A stretch of DNA of 64,000 bases from an uncultured Coriobacteriaceae bacterium (GCA_949298635.1 CASFXG010000002.1:1-64000); one strand, 5' to 3'. Shown: positions 38,890 to 48,483, counted from the first letter of the stretch. Notes: generated from the sequence alone by a model not told the origin. Numbers and translations are program-made.

Positions 38890-40959
38890 CTACCAGTGTA
38901 GCGCAGCGCGGGTTTCCACGAGCGCGAGATCGAGATGGCCGCGCAGCTCGTCGGTCGTACGGATCTCAACGATTACCCGATCACCCGGTCGGATGCGGCG
39001 GCCCGTCGCCGAACCCGTAAGCGTGAGCGTGCGCTCGTCGAGGTCGAACCATTCATCTCCCAGATCGCGCATATGGATGAGACCTTCGGCCTGCGTCTCG
39101 TCTATGCGGACGAACGCCCCGAGTGCATCGACCCAGCTCACCGTACCCAAAAAGCGCTCTCCCAGATGACTCGCGTAGAAGCGCGCGACCTCCACCTTCT
39201 GCGAGGCGCGCGCCGCGGCGTCGGCAACGCGTTCGCGCTCGTTACAGGTGCGGCAGAGCTGAGGCGCCATCGACAAAAAGCTGCTCGCGCCCGCGCCTAT
39301 GAGCCCGCACGCACGGGCGTGTGCCTCCTTCGCGCCCAAGCGTTCCCGGGCGAGCGCGAGCTTGAGCACCCGGTGCACCATGAGGTCCGGGTACCGGCGG
39401 ATGGGGCTTGTGAAATGACAGTAAGCTTGCGCGGCAAGGGCGTAGTGCCCCATGTTCTGCGGCCGGTACACCGCTCGCTGCATAGCGCGGAGCAAAAGTG
39501 CATTCACGAGCTCGGACGCCGGCGTGCCCTCGGCCTCTGAAAGCGCCGCGCGCATCGCGGCCTGCTCGCCCGCTGCGATGGCGAGCGCCCGCGTGCGGTC
39601 GATGATACCGAGCTCCACGAGCACGGCGGCGGCCGCGTACAGATGATCGGGCGAAGGCTGCTCGTGCACGCGGTACGCCGCCGTGAGGTCGCGGCGGGCG
39701 AGCCATGCGGCTACGCATTCGTTCGCGAGGAGCATCGCCTCTTCCACGAGGCTCGTTGCCGCCGTGCGCTTGCGCACCGTGAGCGCAGAGGGCTCACCGT
39801 CTTCATCGAGCAAGGCGTGGACTTCGACCGTATCGAAATCCACGGCGCCGCGGCGCTCGCGCACGCGGGCGCGCAGGCGCGCGAGCTCGTCGGCGCACCG
39901 CAGGAATTCGGCGAGATCGACGCCTTCCTCCGCCGCCCGCGCTACGTGTTCTGCGACAGCGTCGGGAACACCGTCGAGCAGCGCCTGCGCCTCGTCATAG
40001 GAAAGCCGCACGCGCGAGCGCATGACGCTCGGATAGACCGAGGCTTCTTTGAGCGCGCTATTCGCATCGAGCGTCATATCAACCGTCATGGCAAGACGGT
40101 CTTCACCCGGCCTGAGCGAGCACAGGTCGTTCGAAAGCCGCTCGGGTAGCATGGGAAGCACGCGATCCGCAAGGTAAACGGAGGTGGTGCGCCGCCTCGC
40201 TTCGAGGTCGATCGGGTCATCCCACGTCACGTAGTGGGATACGTCGGCGATATGCACCGAGAGGGCGAAACCGCCGTTCGCGGTTCTCGCGACGCCGATC
40301 GCGTCGTCGAAGTCGCGCGCATCGACCGGGTCGATGGTGAGTGCGAAGCGGTCGCGCACGTCGCGACGAAGGGGGTCGTGGAGGGCTCGCTCCACGTCGA
40401 GCTCGAGCGCCTCAGCCGCACGTACCGCAGCCTCGGGATAGCCGTCTTCAAGGTCATAGCGCGCCATGATGGAACGAATGCCAAGATCGGAAGCTTCGGC
40501 GCTGCCCAGGCGCCGCTCGATGGTCACGACGCCCGATTCAAGGCGCGTCGGGTAGGAGACGATGCGCGCAGAAACCACGTCGCCCTCCTCAACGCCGCAT
40601 CGCGCCGGGGAGCCATCGCTCGGGAGCACAAAGAAGTCTGCCCGCACGCGTGTATCGAGCGGCCGCACGCACCCCAAGGGGCCAGCGAGCGAGAACGTGC
40701 CGACGATCCCCGCATGAGCGCGCTCGAGCACGCTCTCGACTAGCGCGCGCTTGCCACCCTCCGCCCTGCGCTGCACGCTCACCGCAACGACGTCGCCGTT
40801 CATGACCTCGCGCAACGCCCGTCCAGAAAGCCGGAAGGAGCCTTCAGCCGTCTCGACCGTTCCGCCACCCTCCGTGAGCCGCACCGTCCCCGTAAGGTTC
40901 GGCCGCCTCACCGACCGCGTCGGCTTCCTATTGCCACTCGTCCGCCGCTTGTGCCCCAT
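38890..40959 (-). CDS. rnr: Ribonuclease R
   Basis: 689 residues. RNB-family 3'-to-5' exoribonuclease: cold-shock-like N-terminal domains, catalytic DPVDARDFDDAIGV (about 200-214), HIADVSHYV, DRVLPMLPERLSNDLCSLRPGEDRLAMT, TSPIRRYPDLMVHR, and a C-terminal S1 domain. It degrades structured RNA and, with SmpB and tmRNA, faulty mRNAs. The basic tail typical of E. coli RNase R is absent. AGGAGGT precedes the ATG. It is the first gene of rnr-TPR-smpB. Confidence 0.96.
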   Translation of the reverse strand: MGHKRRTSGNRKPTRSVRRPNLTGTVRLTEGGGTVETAEGSFRLSGRALREVMNGDVVAVSVQRRAEGGKRALVESVLERAHAGIVGTFSLAGPLGCVRPLDTRVRADFFVLPSDGSPARCGVEEGDVVSARIVSYPTRLESGVVTIERRLGSAEASDLGIRSIMARYDLEDGYPEAAVRAAEALELDVERALHDPLRRDVRDRFALTIDPVDARDFDDAIGVARTANGGFALSVHIADVSHYVTWDDPIDLEARRRTTSVYLADRVLPMLPERLSNDLCSLRPGEDRLAMTVDMTLDANSALKEASVYPSVMRSRVRLSYDEAQALLDGVPDAVAEHVARAAEEGVDLAEFLRCADELARLRARVRERRGAVDFDTVEVHALLDEDGEPSALTVRKRTAATSLVEEAMLLANECVAAWLARRDLTAAYRVHEQPSPDHLYAAAAVLVELGIIDRTRALAIAAGEQAAMRAALSEAEGTPASELVNALLLRAMQRAVYRPQNMGHYALAAQAYCHFTSPIRRYPDLMVHRVLKLALARERLGAKEAHARACGLIGAGASSFLSMAPQLCRTCNERERVADAAARASQKVEVARFYASHLGERFLGTVSWVDALGAFVRIDETQAEGLIHMRDLGDEWFDLDERTLTLTGSATGRRIRPGDRVIVEIRTTDELRGHLDLALVETRAALHW

Positions 40960-41094
40960 GGAAAACCTCCTCTCTCTCCCCAGTCTTCGAGTCTCGAAGT
41001 TCCCTCGCCGACATCATGTGACCCCCGCAAGGACAAAAGCGCTCGCACGCAACGGCAACCTAGCCGTACCGCGTGGGCATCCGTCCCCCGCCGC

Positions 41095-41323
41095 CCGCGC
41101 GCTGCCGCAGGCAGCCGCGCCCAACACCCTCACGAACCCAACACCGCGTAGCCACGCGCTGCAGCGCGCTGCCGCAGGCAGCCGCGCCCCCCATAAACAG
41201 AGGGTCGGCCGGCTTCCTCCCGAGCGATTCCGCAGGCGCGGCCGTCGGGCAGGATTTTCCGCAGGAAAATCGTGCCCGGCGGCCATGCGCCGAGGACAAG
41301 CGAGGGAGGAAGCCGGCCGACCC
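41095..41323. repeat. Direct and inverted repeats between rnr and ftsX
   Basis: Two direct copies of cgcgctgccgcaggcagccg (about 41098 and 41166) each contain a gctgcc/ggcagc hairpin with gca loop. Beyond them lies a large palindrome: outer arms 41202-41221 and 41304-41323 match perfectly over 20 bp (gggtcggccggcttcctccc), and an inner stem of 21 bp (41240-41260 with 41264-41284) closes on a gca loop. The inner stem has one position that is U-G only on the plus strand. The element starts 21 nt after the ftsX stop codon. No gene was found in 40960-41344. Confidence 0.8.
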
Positions 41324-41344
41324 GGTCAGGTTGAACAGCCCGCG

Positions 41345-42262
41345 CTACACCTTCAGGTAGCGCCGCATCGCGATGGCGGAGCCAAACAGGCCGATCACCA
41401 AACCGACCACGATAAGCGCCGCGTACGTGGTGAGATACACCTCGATGGGGATGTCGAACGGCATCCAGCTCACCATGTTCTGGATGCGCGGCATGAGCAG
41501 GTTCCGCACGAGCTCGAGCACGCCGATCGCGAGCAGCGAACCCAGGAGCGCCTGCAGCACGCCCTCTGTGATGAACGGCCCGCGAATGAAGCCGTTCGAC
41601 GCGCCCACGAGACGCATGATGCCGATCTCGCGGCGACGCGCGGTGATGGAGAGGCGGATGGTGTTGTTGATGAAGATGAACGCGATGAAGGTGAGCAGCG
41701 CCACGAGCACGACGCACGCAATGCGGATGTAGCCGGTAATCTGGAACAGACGCCCCACCATCTCCTGGCTGTAGAGCACGTCGTCATCCGGGTTGCCCGT
41801 ATCGCAGATCGCCTGGAAGTCGGGGTCTTCCTTGATGCGGTCGGCCATGTCCTCGACCTGCGAGGAGTCGTCCATGATGATCTCGTAGGAGCGCGGCAGC
41901 GGATTCTCACCGTCGAGCGCCGCGAGCGTCGAATCCGCGCTGTCGGACATGTTCGCGTACTCCTCGTACGCATCTTCCTTGCTCTTGAAGTTGACGTCGG
42001 CGACGTTCTCCCAGCCCTCGAGCTTCTCCTGGAACGCCTCGACGTCCTCGTCGGACGCCTCGTCCGAGATGAACGCATTGATGGTCACGGTGTCCTCGAT
42101 GGTGCCGATGGCAGACGAGATGAGCGCCGAGCCCACGATGAAGAGGCCGATGATGAACAGCGACAGGAAGATGGTGATGACCGCGCCGAACGACGTCGTC
42201 CAGTTGCGGAAGAAATGGCTGAATGCCTCGCGGAGCGAGTAGCCGATATTAGAAGGCGCCAT
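41345..42262 (-). CDS. ftsX: Cell division protein FtsX
   Basis: 305 residues from ATG 42262. It has an N-terminal transmembrane helix (VITIFLSLFIIGLFIVG, about 25-41), an extracytoplasmic domain of about 130 residues, then three helices with RRREIGIMRLVGAS, the MacB/FtsX signature. FtsX with FtsE activates peptidoglycan hydrolases at the septum. It overlaps the end of ftsE by 14 bp. Confidence 0.95.
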   Translation of the reverse strand: MAPSNIGYSLREAFSHFFRNWTTSFGAVITIFLSLFIIGLFIVGSALISSAIGTIEDTVTINAFISDEASDEDVEAFQEKLEGWENVADVNFKSKEDAYEEYANMSDSADSTLAALDGENPLPRSYEIIMDDSSQVEDMADRIKEDPDFQAICDTGNPDDDVLYSQEMVGRLFQITGYIRIACVVLVALLTFIAFIFINNTIRLSITARRREIGIMRLVGASNGFIRGPFITEGVLQALLGSLLAIGVLELVRNLLMPRIQNMVSWMPFDIPIEVYLTTYAALIVVGLVIGLFGSAIAMRRYLKV

Positions 42263-43430
42263 AGTTGCCGTAGCCTCCCCTCTCCTGGTCGCGGATAACA
42301 TGGCCGGCCTCGAGCGCGATAACGCGACGATGCATGGAGTCGACCATCTCACGGTCGTGCGTGGCAACGATCACAGTGGTGCCGGCACGGTTGATGCGCT
42401 CGAGGAGCTTCATGATGCCGAGCGAGATCGCCGGGTCGAGGTTGCCCGTGGGCTCGTCGCAGATGAGCAGCGGCGGGCGGTTCACCATGGCGCGCGCCAC
42501 GTTCACGCGCTGCTGCTCGCCACCGGAGAGCTGGTCGGGCGTGGAGTTCATCTGATCTGCCAGGCCGACGAGGCGCAGCACCTCGGGCACCTGGGCGCGG
42601 ATGACGCCGCGCGGCTTGCCGATGCACTCGAGCGCGAAGGCGACGTTCTCGTATGCCGTCTTGTTCGGCAGGAGGCGGAAGTCCTGGAACACGATGCCCA
42701 TCTGGCGGCGCAGGAAGGGCACCTTGCGGTTGCGGATGCGCATAAGGTCCTGACCGGCAACGATCACGCGGCCGGACGTCGGCTTCACCTCGCGCATGAT
42801 GGTGCGCAGAAGCGTCGACTTACCCGAGCCGGAATGGCCGACCAAGAAGACGAACTCACCGGGATAGATCTCGATGTTCACGTCCTCGAGCGCCGGCTTG
42901 TTCGGCTGCGCCGGGTAGACCTTCGTGACGTGCTCCATCACGATGACCGGCTCGACGCCCGCCTCGCGCGCCATCTTCTTGCGAGAATCGCCCACCGGCG
43001 CGAAGACCGACGTGAAGTCGCCGCTCTCGAGCGCGTTGTCGAGGGAGGCGACCTCCTGTGCCTGGTCGGCGGTGACCACGGGCTCAAGCGGGTCGGGGAC
43101 GGAGGACGCGAAGCGCTCTCGCGCGGGCTCCGGCGCGGGCATGTAGCCGGCGCTTGCCAGGAAGGCTCCCGTGTCGCTTGGCGAAGATGCGGCGGGAGCC
43201 GGAACGCTGGCGAACAGATCCGCCTGCGACGGCGCCGCGACCTCGGGCTGATAGGCGAACGGGTCGCCTGCGGGCGCGGCCTCGGCGGGCGCATCATATG
43301 CCGTTTGGTTGAACAGGGATGCTTGCGAGTCCTCGGCGGGCGAGGAATACGCGAAGTGGGAAGCGGGATCCGGCACGTTCACCGGTGCCATGTCCTGTCC
43401 CTCTTCGGGTGTACGGAAGTGGTTGCCCAC
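42249..43430 (-). CDS. ftsE: Cell division ATPase FtsE with long N-terminal extension
   Basis: 393 residues against about 225-230 for typical FtsE. The ABC domain spans about 160-393: Walker A GHSGSGKS (198-205), Q-loop VFQDFRLLPNK, signature LSGGEQQRVNVARA, Walker B LLICDEPTGNLDP, H-loop ATHDREMV. The first 160 residues are Ala/Pro/Ser/Asp-rich, low-complexity and probably disordered. The GTG start at 43430 follows TTGGAGGAG; an ATG at codon 14 is also possible but would still leave most of the extension. Confidence 0.93.
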   Translation of the reverse strand: MGNHFRTPEEGQDMAPVNVPDPASHFAYSSPAEDSQASLFNQTAYDAPAEAAPAGDPFAYQPEVAAPSQADLFASVPAPAASSPSDTGAFLASAGYMPAPEPARERFASSVPDPLEPVVTADQAQEVASLDNALESGDFTSVFAPVGDSRKKMAREAGVEPVIVMEHVTKVYPAQPNKPALEDVNIEIYPGEFVFLVGHSGSGKSTLLRTIMREVKPTSGRVIVAGQDLMRIRNRKVPFLRRQMGIVFQDFRLLPNKTAYENVAFALECIGKPRGVIRAQVPEVLRLVGLADQMNSTPDQLSGGEQQRVNVARAMVNRPPLLICDEPTGNLDPAISLGIMKLLERINRAGTTVIVATHDREMVDSMHRRVIALEAGHVIRDQERGGYGNYGAF

Positions 43431-43664
43431 TGCAGCTCCTCCAAGTCGTGCGATTGAAGTACATACGGGGTTATTTTAGCAGGAAGAGCGCGTGTACACA
43501 GAAAAGGCGCAGCGAACAGCCGACTACAACCCCCGGTACATGCCCGACGCACGCGGTTTTCGGCATGGAACGATAATTATGGTTTCCAGAAAAGTGGGTA
43601 GAAGTCGATCCAGAAGTCACTGTAGCTGGAATGAGCACCTATATGCACACGTGGGGAGCCGCTC

Positions 43665-43913
43665 ATGACGACAAGACCCTTTAAGATTCTGCTCGTAATC
43701 GCACTCATGGCGTTTGCCCTCACGCGCATCCTGCCGTGCGGTCCCGTGCTGCAAATGGTATCGGGCATCCTCCTCACGGCGCTCCTGCTCTTCGCACTCT
43801 ATCGCTTCTACATCGACGGCGGCAGGAAGCGCCCGTTTCTCATCGCATTCTGGATTTGCCTGGCACTCGAGGTCATCAGTCTCATCCTATCGATCGCCGA
43901 GCTCGTCGGGTAA
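43665..43913 (+). CDS. Small membrane protein
   Basis: 82 residues, with GGGGAG before the ATG. Three hydrophobic stretches (about 8-22, 28-46 and 58-78) with a basic loop FYIDGGRKRPF between the second and third suggest an integral membrane protein. It lies alone between ftsE and the transketolase genes. I recognise no family. The hydrophobic pattern and ribosome binding site are the only support. Confidence 0.55.
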   Translation: MTTRPFKILLVIALMAFALTRILPCGPVLQMVSGILLTALLLFALYRFYIDGGRKRPFLIAFWICLALEVISLILSIAELVG

Positions 43914-43952
43914 GCGACCGCAGCACGTGATTTTCGGCATGTCGCCTTCAAT

Positions 43953-43996
43953 GAATCGCCTTCATACGACAAAATCGCCCCGCTAGGAGGCGATTC
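43953..43996 (-). repeat. Hairpin downstream of transketolase genes
   Basis: gaatcgcct/aggcgattc, 9-bp perfect arms around a 26-nt loop, lying 54 nt after the transketolase C-subunit stop codon. It could end that transcript, though the T-run is weak. Confidence 0.45.
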
Positions 43997-44049
43997 TGTC
44001 GAAAAAAGGCGCTTCTGTGGAACGGAGTCCTCGGCAGGACGTCGCTCTC

Positions 44050-44976
44050 CTACTTCCCGAGCAGCTCCCTCGCGCGCTCGACGATGCCGGCGGCATCGAG
44101 CTTGTAATATGCGAGCAGCTCGGCGGCGCTGCCGGACTGGCCGAACGTGGTAAGACCCAGACGCGACACCGGCACGGGGTACTTCTCGGAGAGCAGCTCG
44201 GCCACGGCGGAGCCCATGCCGCCGTAGACGCTGTGCTCCTCGACGGTGAGCACGCGACCCGTCTTCGCAGCGGAGGCGATGATCGTCTCCTCATCGAGCG
44301 GCTTCACGCTAAAGACATCGACAACCTCGGCGGAGATACCCTCCTCTGCCAGCAACTCGGCAGCCTTGAGGGCATGCGCAACCTCGACGCCGCATGCCAT
44401 GATCGAGATGTCGGTGCCCTCGCGCGGAACGCCCGCGAACGGGAGGTCGCAGGTGAAGCTCTCGTCATAGACCTCGGGCAGCGGTTCGCGCCCAAGGCGC
44501 ACGTAAACAGGGCCAGGGGTCTTCGCCGCAAAGCGAATCGCCGCCGCGGCGCTCGCATAATCCGCGGGGACGAGCACCCGCATGCCGGGGAGCACACGCA
44601 TGAGCGAGATGTCCTCGAGCATCTGGTGCGTCGCACCGTCGGCACCCACGGTGATGCCGGAGTGCGTGGGGCAGATCTTCACGTTGAGGCCGGAGTCGCA
44701 CACGGTGTTGCGGATCTGCTCCCAGCAACGACCGGTGCCGAAAACGGAGAACGAGCCGGTGAAAACCGTGCGCCCGGTGAGCGCGAGACCCGCTGCGACG
44801 CCGATCATGTTCTGCTCGGCGATGCCCACGTCGACCAACCGATCGGGATAAGCGGCGCCGAGCTTCGCCGTCGTGGTGGAACCGCAGAGGTCCGCGTCCA
44901 CCGCCATGATATCCATGCCTTCTTCGACGAGCTTCACCAGGGTCTCGCCGAAGGCTGCGCGCGTTGCCTTTGCCAT
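44050..44976 (-). CDS. tktB: Transketolase, C-terminal subunit
   Basis: 308 residues. It corresponds to the pyrimidine-binding and C-terminal domains: AVDADLCGSTTTAKLG, RLVDVGIAEQNMIGVAAGLAL (catalytic Glu), PTHSGITVGADGATHQMLEDISLMR and EEHSVYGGMGSAVAEL. Together with the N-terminal subunit it makes the thiamine-diphosphate enzyme of the pentose phosphate pathway. GGAGG precedes the ATG; it follows the N-subunit gene by 3 nt. Confidence 0.95.
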   Translation of the reverse strand: MAKATRAAFGETLVKLVEEGMDIMAVDADLCGSTTTAKLGAAYPDRLVDVGIAEQNMIGVAAGLALTGRTVFTGSFSVFGTGRCWEQIRNTVCDSGLNVKICPTHSGITVGADGATHQMLEDISLMRVLPGMRVLVPADYASAAAAIRFAAKTPGPVYVRLGREPLPEVYDESFTCDLPFAGVPREGTDISIMACGVEVAHALKAAELLAEEGISAEVVDVFSVKPLDEETIIASAAKTGRVLTVEEHSVYGGMGSAVAELLSEKYPVPVSRLGLTTFGQSGSAAELLAYYKLDAAGIVERARELLGK

Positions 44977-44979
44977 CGC

Positions 44980-45882
44980 TTACGCCTCCTTTGCCACGGC
45001 GGCGAGCGCCTCGGCCGCTGCGTCGATTTCCTCCAGCGCACGCGCTGCTTCCTCGGCATTCGGCGCCACGCCATGCCAGTTGGCCTGATCCTCCATGAAG
45101 GAGACGCCCTTGCCCTTGATGGTGGGGCAGATGATGGCGCACGGGGCGCCCTGCGTCGCGACCGCCTCTTCGAGCGCTGCGCGAATGGCCGGGATATCGT
45201 GGCCGCTCTCGAGCACGATGACGTTCCAGCCGAACGCACGGAACTTCTCATCGAGCGGCTGCACGGCGCAGACGTCACTCACATGACCGTCAATCTGCAG
45301 GTTGTTGCTGTCGACAATAGCGACGAGGTTGTCGATCTTGCGGTGGCCAGCGAACATCGCGGCCTCCCAGTTCTGTCCCTCCTGGAGCTCGCCGTCACCC
45401 GTGAGCACGAATACGCGCTGGGGTTCGGAGGCATCGCGGGCGGCGTCGAGCGCAAGACCCATCGCCATACCGCACGCGATCGAAAGCCCCTGGCCGAGCG
45501 AGCCGGAGCAAACCTCTACACCTGGGCAGAGATGACAATCGGGATGACCCTGCAGGCGGCTGCCGAGCTTGCGGAGCGTGATGAGCTCCTCATGCGGGAG
45601 GTAGCCAATCTGCGCGAGGGTGGCATAGAGCACGGGTGCGGCGTGGCCCTTCGAGAGCACGAAGCGGTCGCGCGCGGGATTCTCCGGATCCGCCGGGTCG
45701 TAGCCGAGCACGCCGGAAAAGAAGAGCGTCGCCATGATGTCCGTCGCGGAAAGCGACCCGCCCGGGTGCCCGCTGCCCGCCGCCGCGAGCATCTCGATCT
45801 CGTCGCGGCGCATGCGATTCGCGATGAGAGCGATCTCCGCATCGCTTCGCACGCACGCGCTCCTGAGCTGATCTGTTGCCAT
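44980..45882 (-). CDS. tktA: Transketolase, N-terminal subunit
   Basis: 300 residues from ATG 45882, six nt after GAAGGG (an ATG two codons upstream is too close). It holds the thiamine diphosphate-pyrophosphate domain: AAAGSGHPGGSLSATDI, SKGHAAPVLYA, GSLGQGLSIACGMA, TGDGELQEGQNWEA and IVDSNNLQIDG. Split transketolases are common in anaerobes and in many Actinobacteria and Firmicutes; no frame damage is seen. Confidence 0.95.
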   Translation of the reverse strand: MATDQLRSACVRSDAEIALIANRMRRDEIEMLAAAGSGHPGGSLSATDIMATLFFSGVLGYDPADPENPARDRFVLSKGHAAPVLYATLAQIGYLPHEELITLRKLGSRLQGHPDCHLCPGVEVCSGSLGQGLSIACGMAMGLALDAARDASEPQRVFVLTGDGELQEGQNWEAAMFAGHRKIDNLVAIVDSNNLQIDGHVSDVCAVQPLDEKFRAFGWNVIVLESGHDIPAIRAALEEAVATQGAPCAIICPTIKGKGVSFMEDQANWHGVAPNAEEAARALEEIDAAAEALAAVAKEA

Positions 45883-46033
45883 GTCCATCCCTTCGTATGA
45901 GAGGTCCCCCTATGACGTGACCAATCATACCAGCTGCGAGACGTCACACGGCCAAACGATGCTCCTGCACCATCTTTTCGCAACGCGCACTCACTCTGGC
46001 GGGGGATGCGACGTGAGCCGGGGAGGCGTTATA

Positions 46034-46118
46034 TTACCCCAGGGGTTTTTCGACATTGGCAAATTGACTATTCGACTAAGTGGCCATTCTGCCAATGTCG
46101 AAAAACCCCTGGGGTAAT
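46034..46118. repeat. Perfect 29-bp inverted repeat, attaccccagggg family
   Basis: Arms attaccccaggggtttttc onward (46034-46062) and its exact complement (46090-46118) are separated by 27 nt. It is the best copy of this family in the window and lies between the transketolase genes and the YitT-like gene. Confidence 0.9.
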
Positions 46119-46129
46119 TTAACGTCTCC

Positions 46130-46173
46130 CCGACTCATTCAAACCCGTCCCAAATGAGTCACTGCCAAACGGG
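46130..46173. repeat. Fragment of the TGGGGAC repeat family after the YitT-like gene
   Basis: cgactcattcaaacccgtcc and caaatgagtcac resemble half of the palindrome at 47269. It ends at the stop codon of the gene at 46174. Confidence 0.55.
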
Positions 46174-47088
46174 TCACTGAATGGTGAACTCCTTGAAGCC
46201 ATACCCGATAGCCTCGCTCACATCGGTGAACATGATGATGGCGTTGGGATCGTACTCGTAGACGATGGTCTTCACGAGCGTGACCTCGCTCCTGCTCGTG
46301 ATGAGCAAAATGACCGGACGATCCTTGCCCGTGTAGCCGCCGCGCGCCATGAGCTCGGTGCAGCCGCGATCGAGCTCGTCGAAGATGCCCTGCTTGATGT
46401 CTTCCCACGCGTCGGACACGATGAATGCGGCGCGCTGGCGGTTGCCGCCGTCGACCACGATGTCCACCACGTAACCCATGAGCACCATGGCGAGCGCCGC
46501 GTACAGCGCCTGCTCGAGCGAGAAGACCGGGGCGGAAGCAGCGCACACCGCCACGTCGATCACCATGACGGTTGAGCCTACGGGAAGCGAGGTCTTCCGT
46601 GAGATGATCTGCGCGATGGTGTCCGACCCGCCGGTATTAGCGCCGGCGCGGAACACGAGGCCGTAGCCCACACCCGATATGATGCCGCCCCACAGCGCCG
46701 AGAGCACGAGGTCTCCCGAGACGGCTTTGAACGAGGCGGCGAGCGGCATGAGGGCATCGCAGAAGAAACCGAAGAGCACGAAACCCGTGACCGTCTGAGC
46801 GAGGTAGCGGGCACCGCCCGTGCGCATCACGAAGAGGATGAGCACCGCGTTCATAACGATCGTTTGGAAACCGACGGGCAGGTAGAAGCCCTGGCGCGAG
46901 GCAAGCTCGGAAATGATCGTGGCAAGACCGGTGAGACCGCCTGCCGCAAGGCCGTTCGACACCATGAAGGCGTCGACCGCGAACGCCGCGATGGCACAGC
47001 CGGCGGCGATGAGCGGCACATCGCGCCAGAACCGCGACTTCACCACGCGCTTGACGTCAACATGCCTCAGATTCATACGGGAAGCCAT
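46174..47088 (-). CDS. YitT-family membrane protein
   Basis: 304 residues from ATG 47088 with AAGGGA upstream. About five hydrophobic helices in the first 215 residues include GAGNTGGSDTIAQIISRKT, a hallmark of the family (residues about 150-170, written GANTGGSDTIAQII), followed by a soluble C-terminal DUF2179 domain (YTGKDRPVILLITSR, VYEYDPNAIIMFTDVSEAIG). The family's transport or signalling role is not established. It stands alone, with repeats on both sides. Confidence 0.9.
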   Translation of the reverse strand: MASRMNLRHVDVKRVVKSRFWRDVPLIAAGCAIAAFAVDAFMVSNGLAAGGLTGLATIISELASRQGFYLPVGFQTIVMNAVLILFVMRTGGARYLAQTVTGFVLFGFFCDALMPLAASFKAVSGDLVLSALWGGIISGVGYGLVFRAGANTGGSDTIAQIISRKTSLPVGSTVMVIDVAVCAASAPVFSLEQALYAALAMVLMGYVVDIVVDGGNRQRAAFIVSDAWEDIKQGIFDELDRGCTELMARGGYTGKDRPVILLITSRSEVTLVKTIVYEYDPNAIIMFTDVSEAIGYGFKEFTIQ

Positions 47089-47268
47089 ACGCCCGTCCCT
47101 TCTGCGCACGGTCTCGCAACGCGCGACCGCCGTACCTCAACAGGCGCATGGGTTCCATCATTGCCGGATGGATTGTAGCACGTTTGATAGCATTGGTATA
47201 ACGACTTGATACGTCTTACTGTTCCCTATTTGGAAACATGTGCCAGGCCAGCGCTGACTCATTTGGGT

Positions 47269-47334
47269 GACTCGTTTGGGGACGGGGTCGAAATGAGTCA
47301 AATGACTCATTTCGACCCCGTCCCCAAACGAGTC
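47269..47334. repeat. Perfect 32-bp hairpin, TGGGGACGGGG family
   Basis: Arms 47269-47300 and 47303-47334 are exact complements around a 2-nt aa loop. Each arm reads gactcgtttggggacggggt followed by cgaaatgagtca. It begins 22 nt after the prfB stop codon. Half-copies flank it (actcatttggg at 47257, acgagtcat at 47338), as if insertions had been nested. Confidence 0.93.
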
Positions 47335-47356
47335 AAACGAGTCATTACCAATCCAT

Positions 47357-48483
47357 TTACGCGTTGCCGGTGACCCAGCGGTGGTAGCCGATGACGAACG
47401 GGTCGAGGTCGCCCTCTTCGAGCACGCCGTCGACGTTCGAGGTCTCCACCCCGGTGCGCAGGTCCTTCACCATCTGATACGGATACAGCACATAGCTGCG
47501 AATCTGGTTGCCGAAGCCGATATCGGTCTTGGGTCCGCGGATCTCGTCGAGCTTATCCTCACGCTTCTGCAGCTCGAGCTCGTAGAGGCGCGCCTTCAAG
47601 ATCTGCATGCACGCGGCTTTGTTTTGAATCTGGCTGCGCTCGTTCTGGCATGTCACGACGATACCCGTGGGCAGGTGCGTCACGCGCACGGCGGAGTCGG
47701 TGGTGTTCACGCCCTGGCCGCCCGGGCCGCTCGCGTGGTACACGTCGACGCGGATGTCGTCCGGCGCAATCTCGATGTCGATGTCTTCGGGCAGCACGGG
47801 GATGACCTCCACGCCGGCGAACGTGGTCTGGCGGCGCTTCTTCGCGTCCGTGGGGCTGATGCGCACCAGGCGGTGCACACCGGCCTCCGCACGGAGCATG
47901 CCGAAGGCATCCTTGCCCTCCACAGTGATGGTCGCACGGTCGATGCCGATGACCTCGGCCGCGGGGCAGTCGTTCACCGTGACCTTCCAACCCTTGCGCG
48001 CGCAGTACTTCATGTACATCTTGAAGAGCATGAACGTCCAGTCCTGCGCCTCAAGGCCACCCTGGCCGGGCTTGATGGTAAGGATTGCGTCACCGTGATC
48101 GAACTCGCCGGTAAACCAGCTCGAAAGCTCGAGAGCGTCCACGGAGCGTGCGAGTGCCTCGGCATTCGCGGACGCTTCGGCGACAAAATCCGCCGCCCCC
48201 TCGTCCTCCCCCAGCTCAGAAGCAAGCTCGAGGGCAGCACGCGCATCGGCGAGCTGCGAGCGCGCGCCGTCGACCGCTTCGACATCCCCGCGTGCGGAAG
48301 CAAGCTCCGCCATGAGCCCACGGGCACGATCTGCGTCGTCCCAAAAGCCGGGGGCGGCGCTCATCTGCTCGAGCTCCTCCACACGCCCGCGCTTCTCGTC
48401 AATATGCAGGTACGCCTCGACCTCCGCGAGACGCTGCTCAAGCGCGCCAAGCTCCTCAGGCGTAATGTTCGCGACCTCGGCCA

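Noticed and set aside
41014-41286. Minus-strand open frame of 90 codons between rnr and ftsX
   Set aside because: It reads through the inverted and direct repeats; the translation reflects the palindromes and not a protein family.
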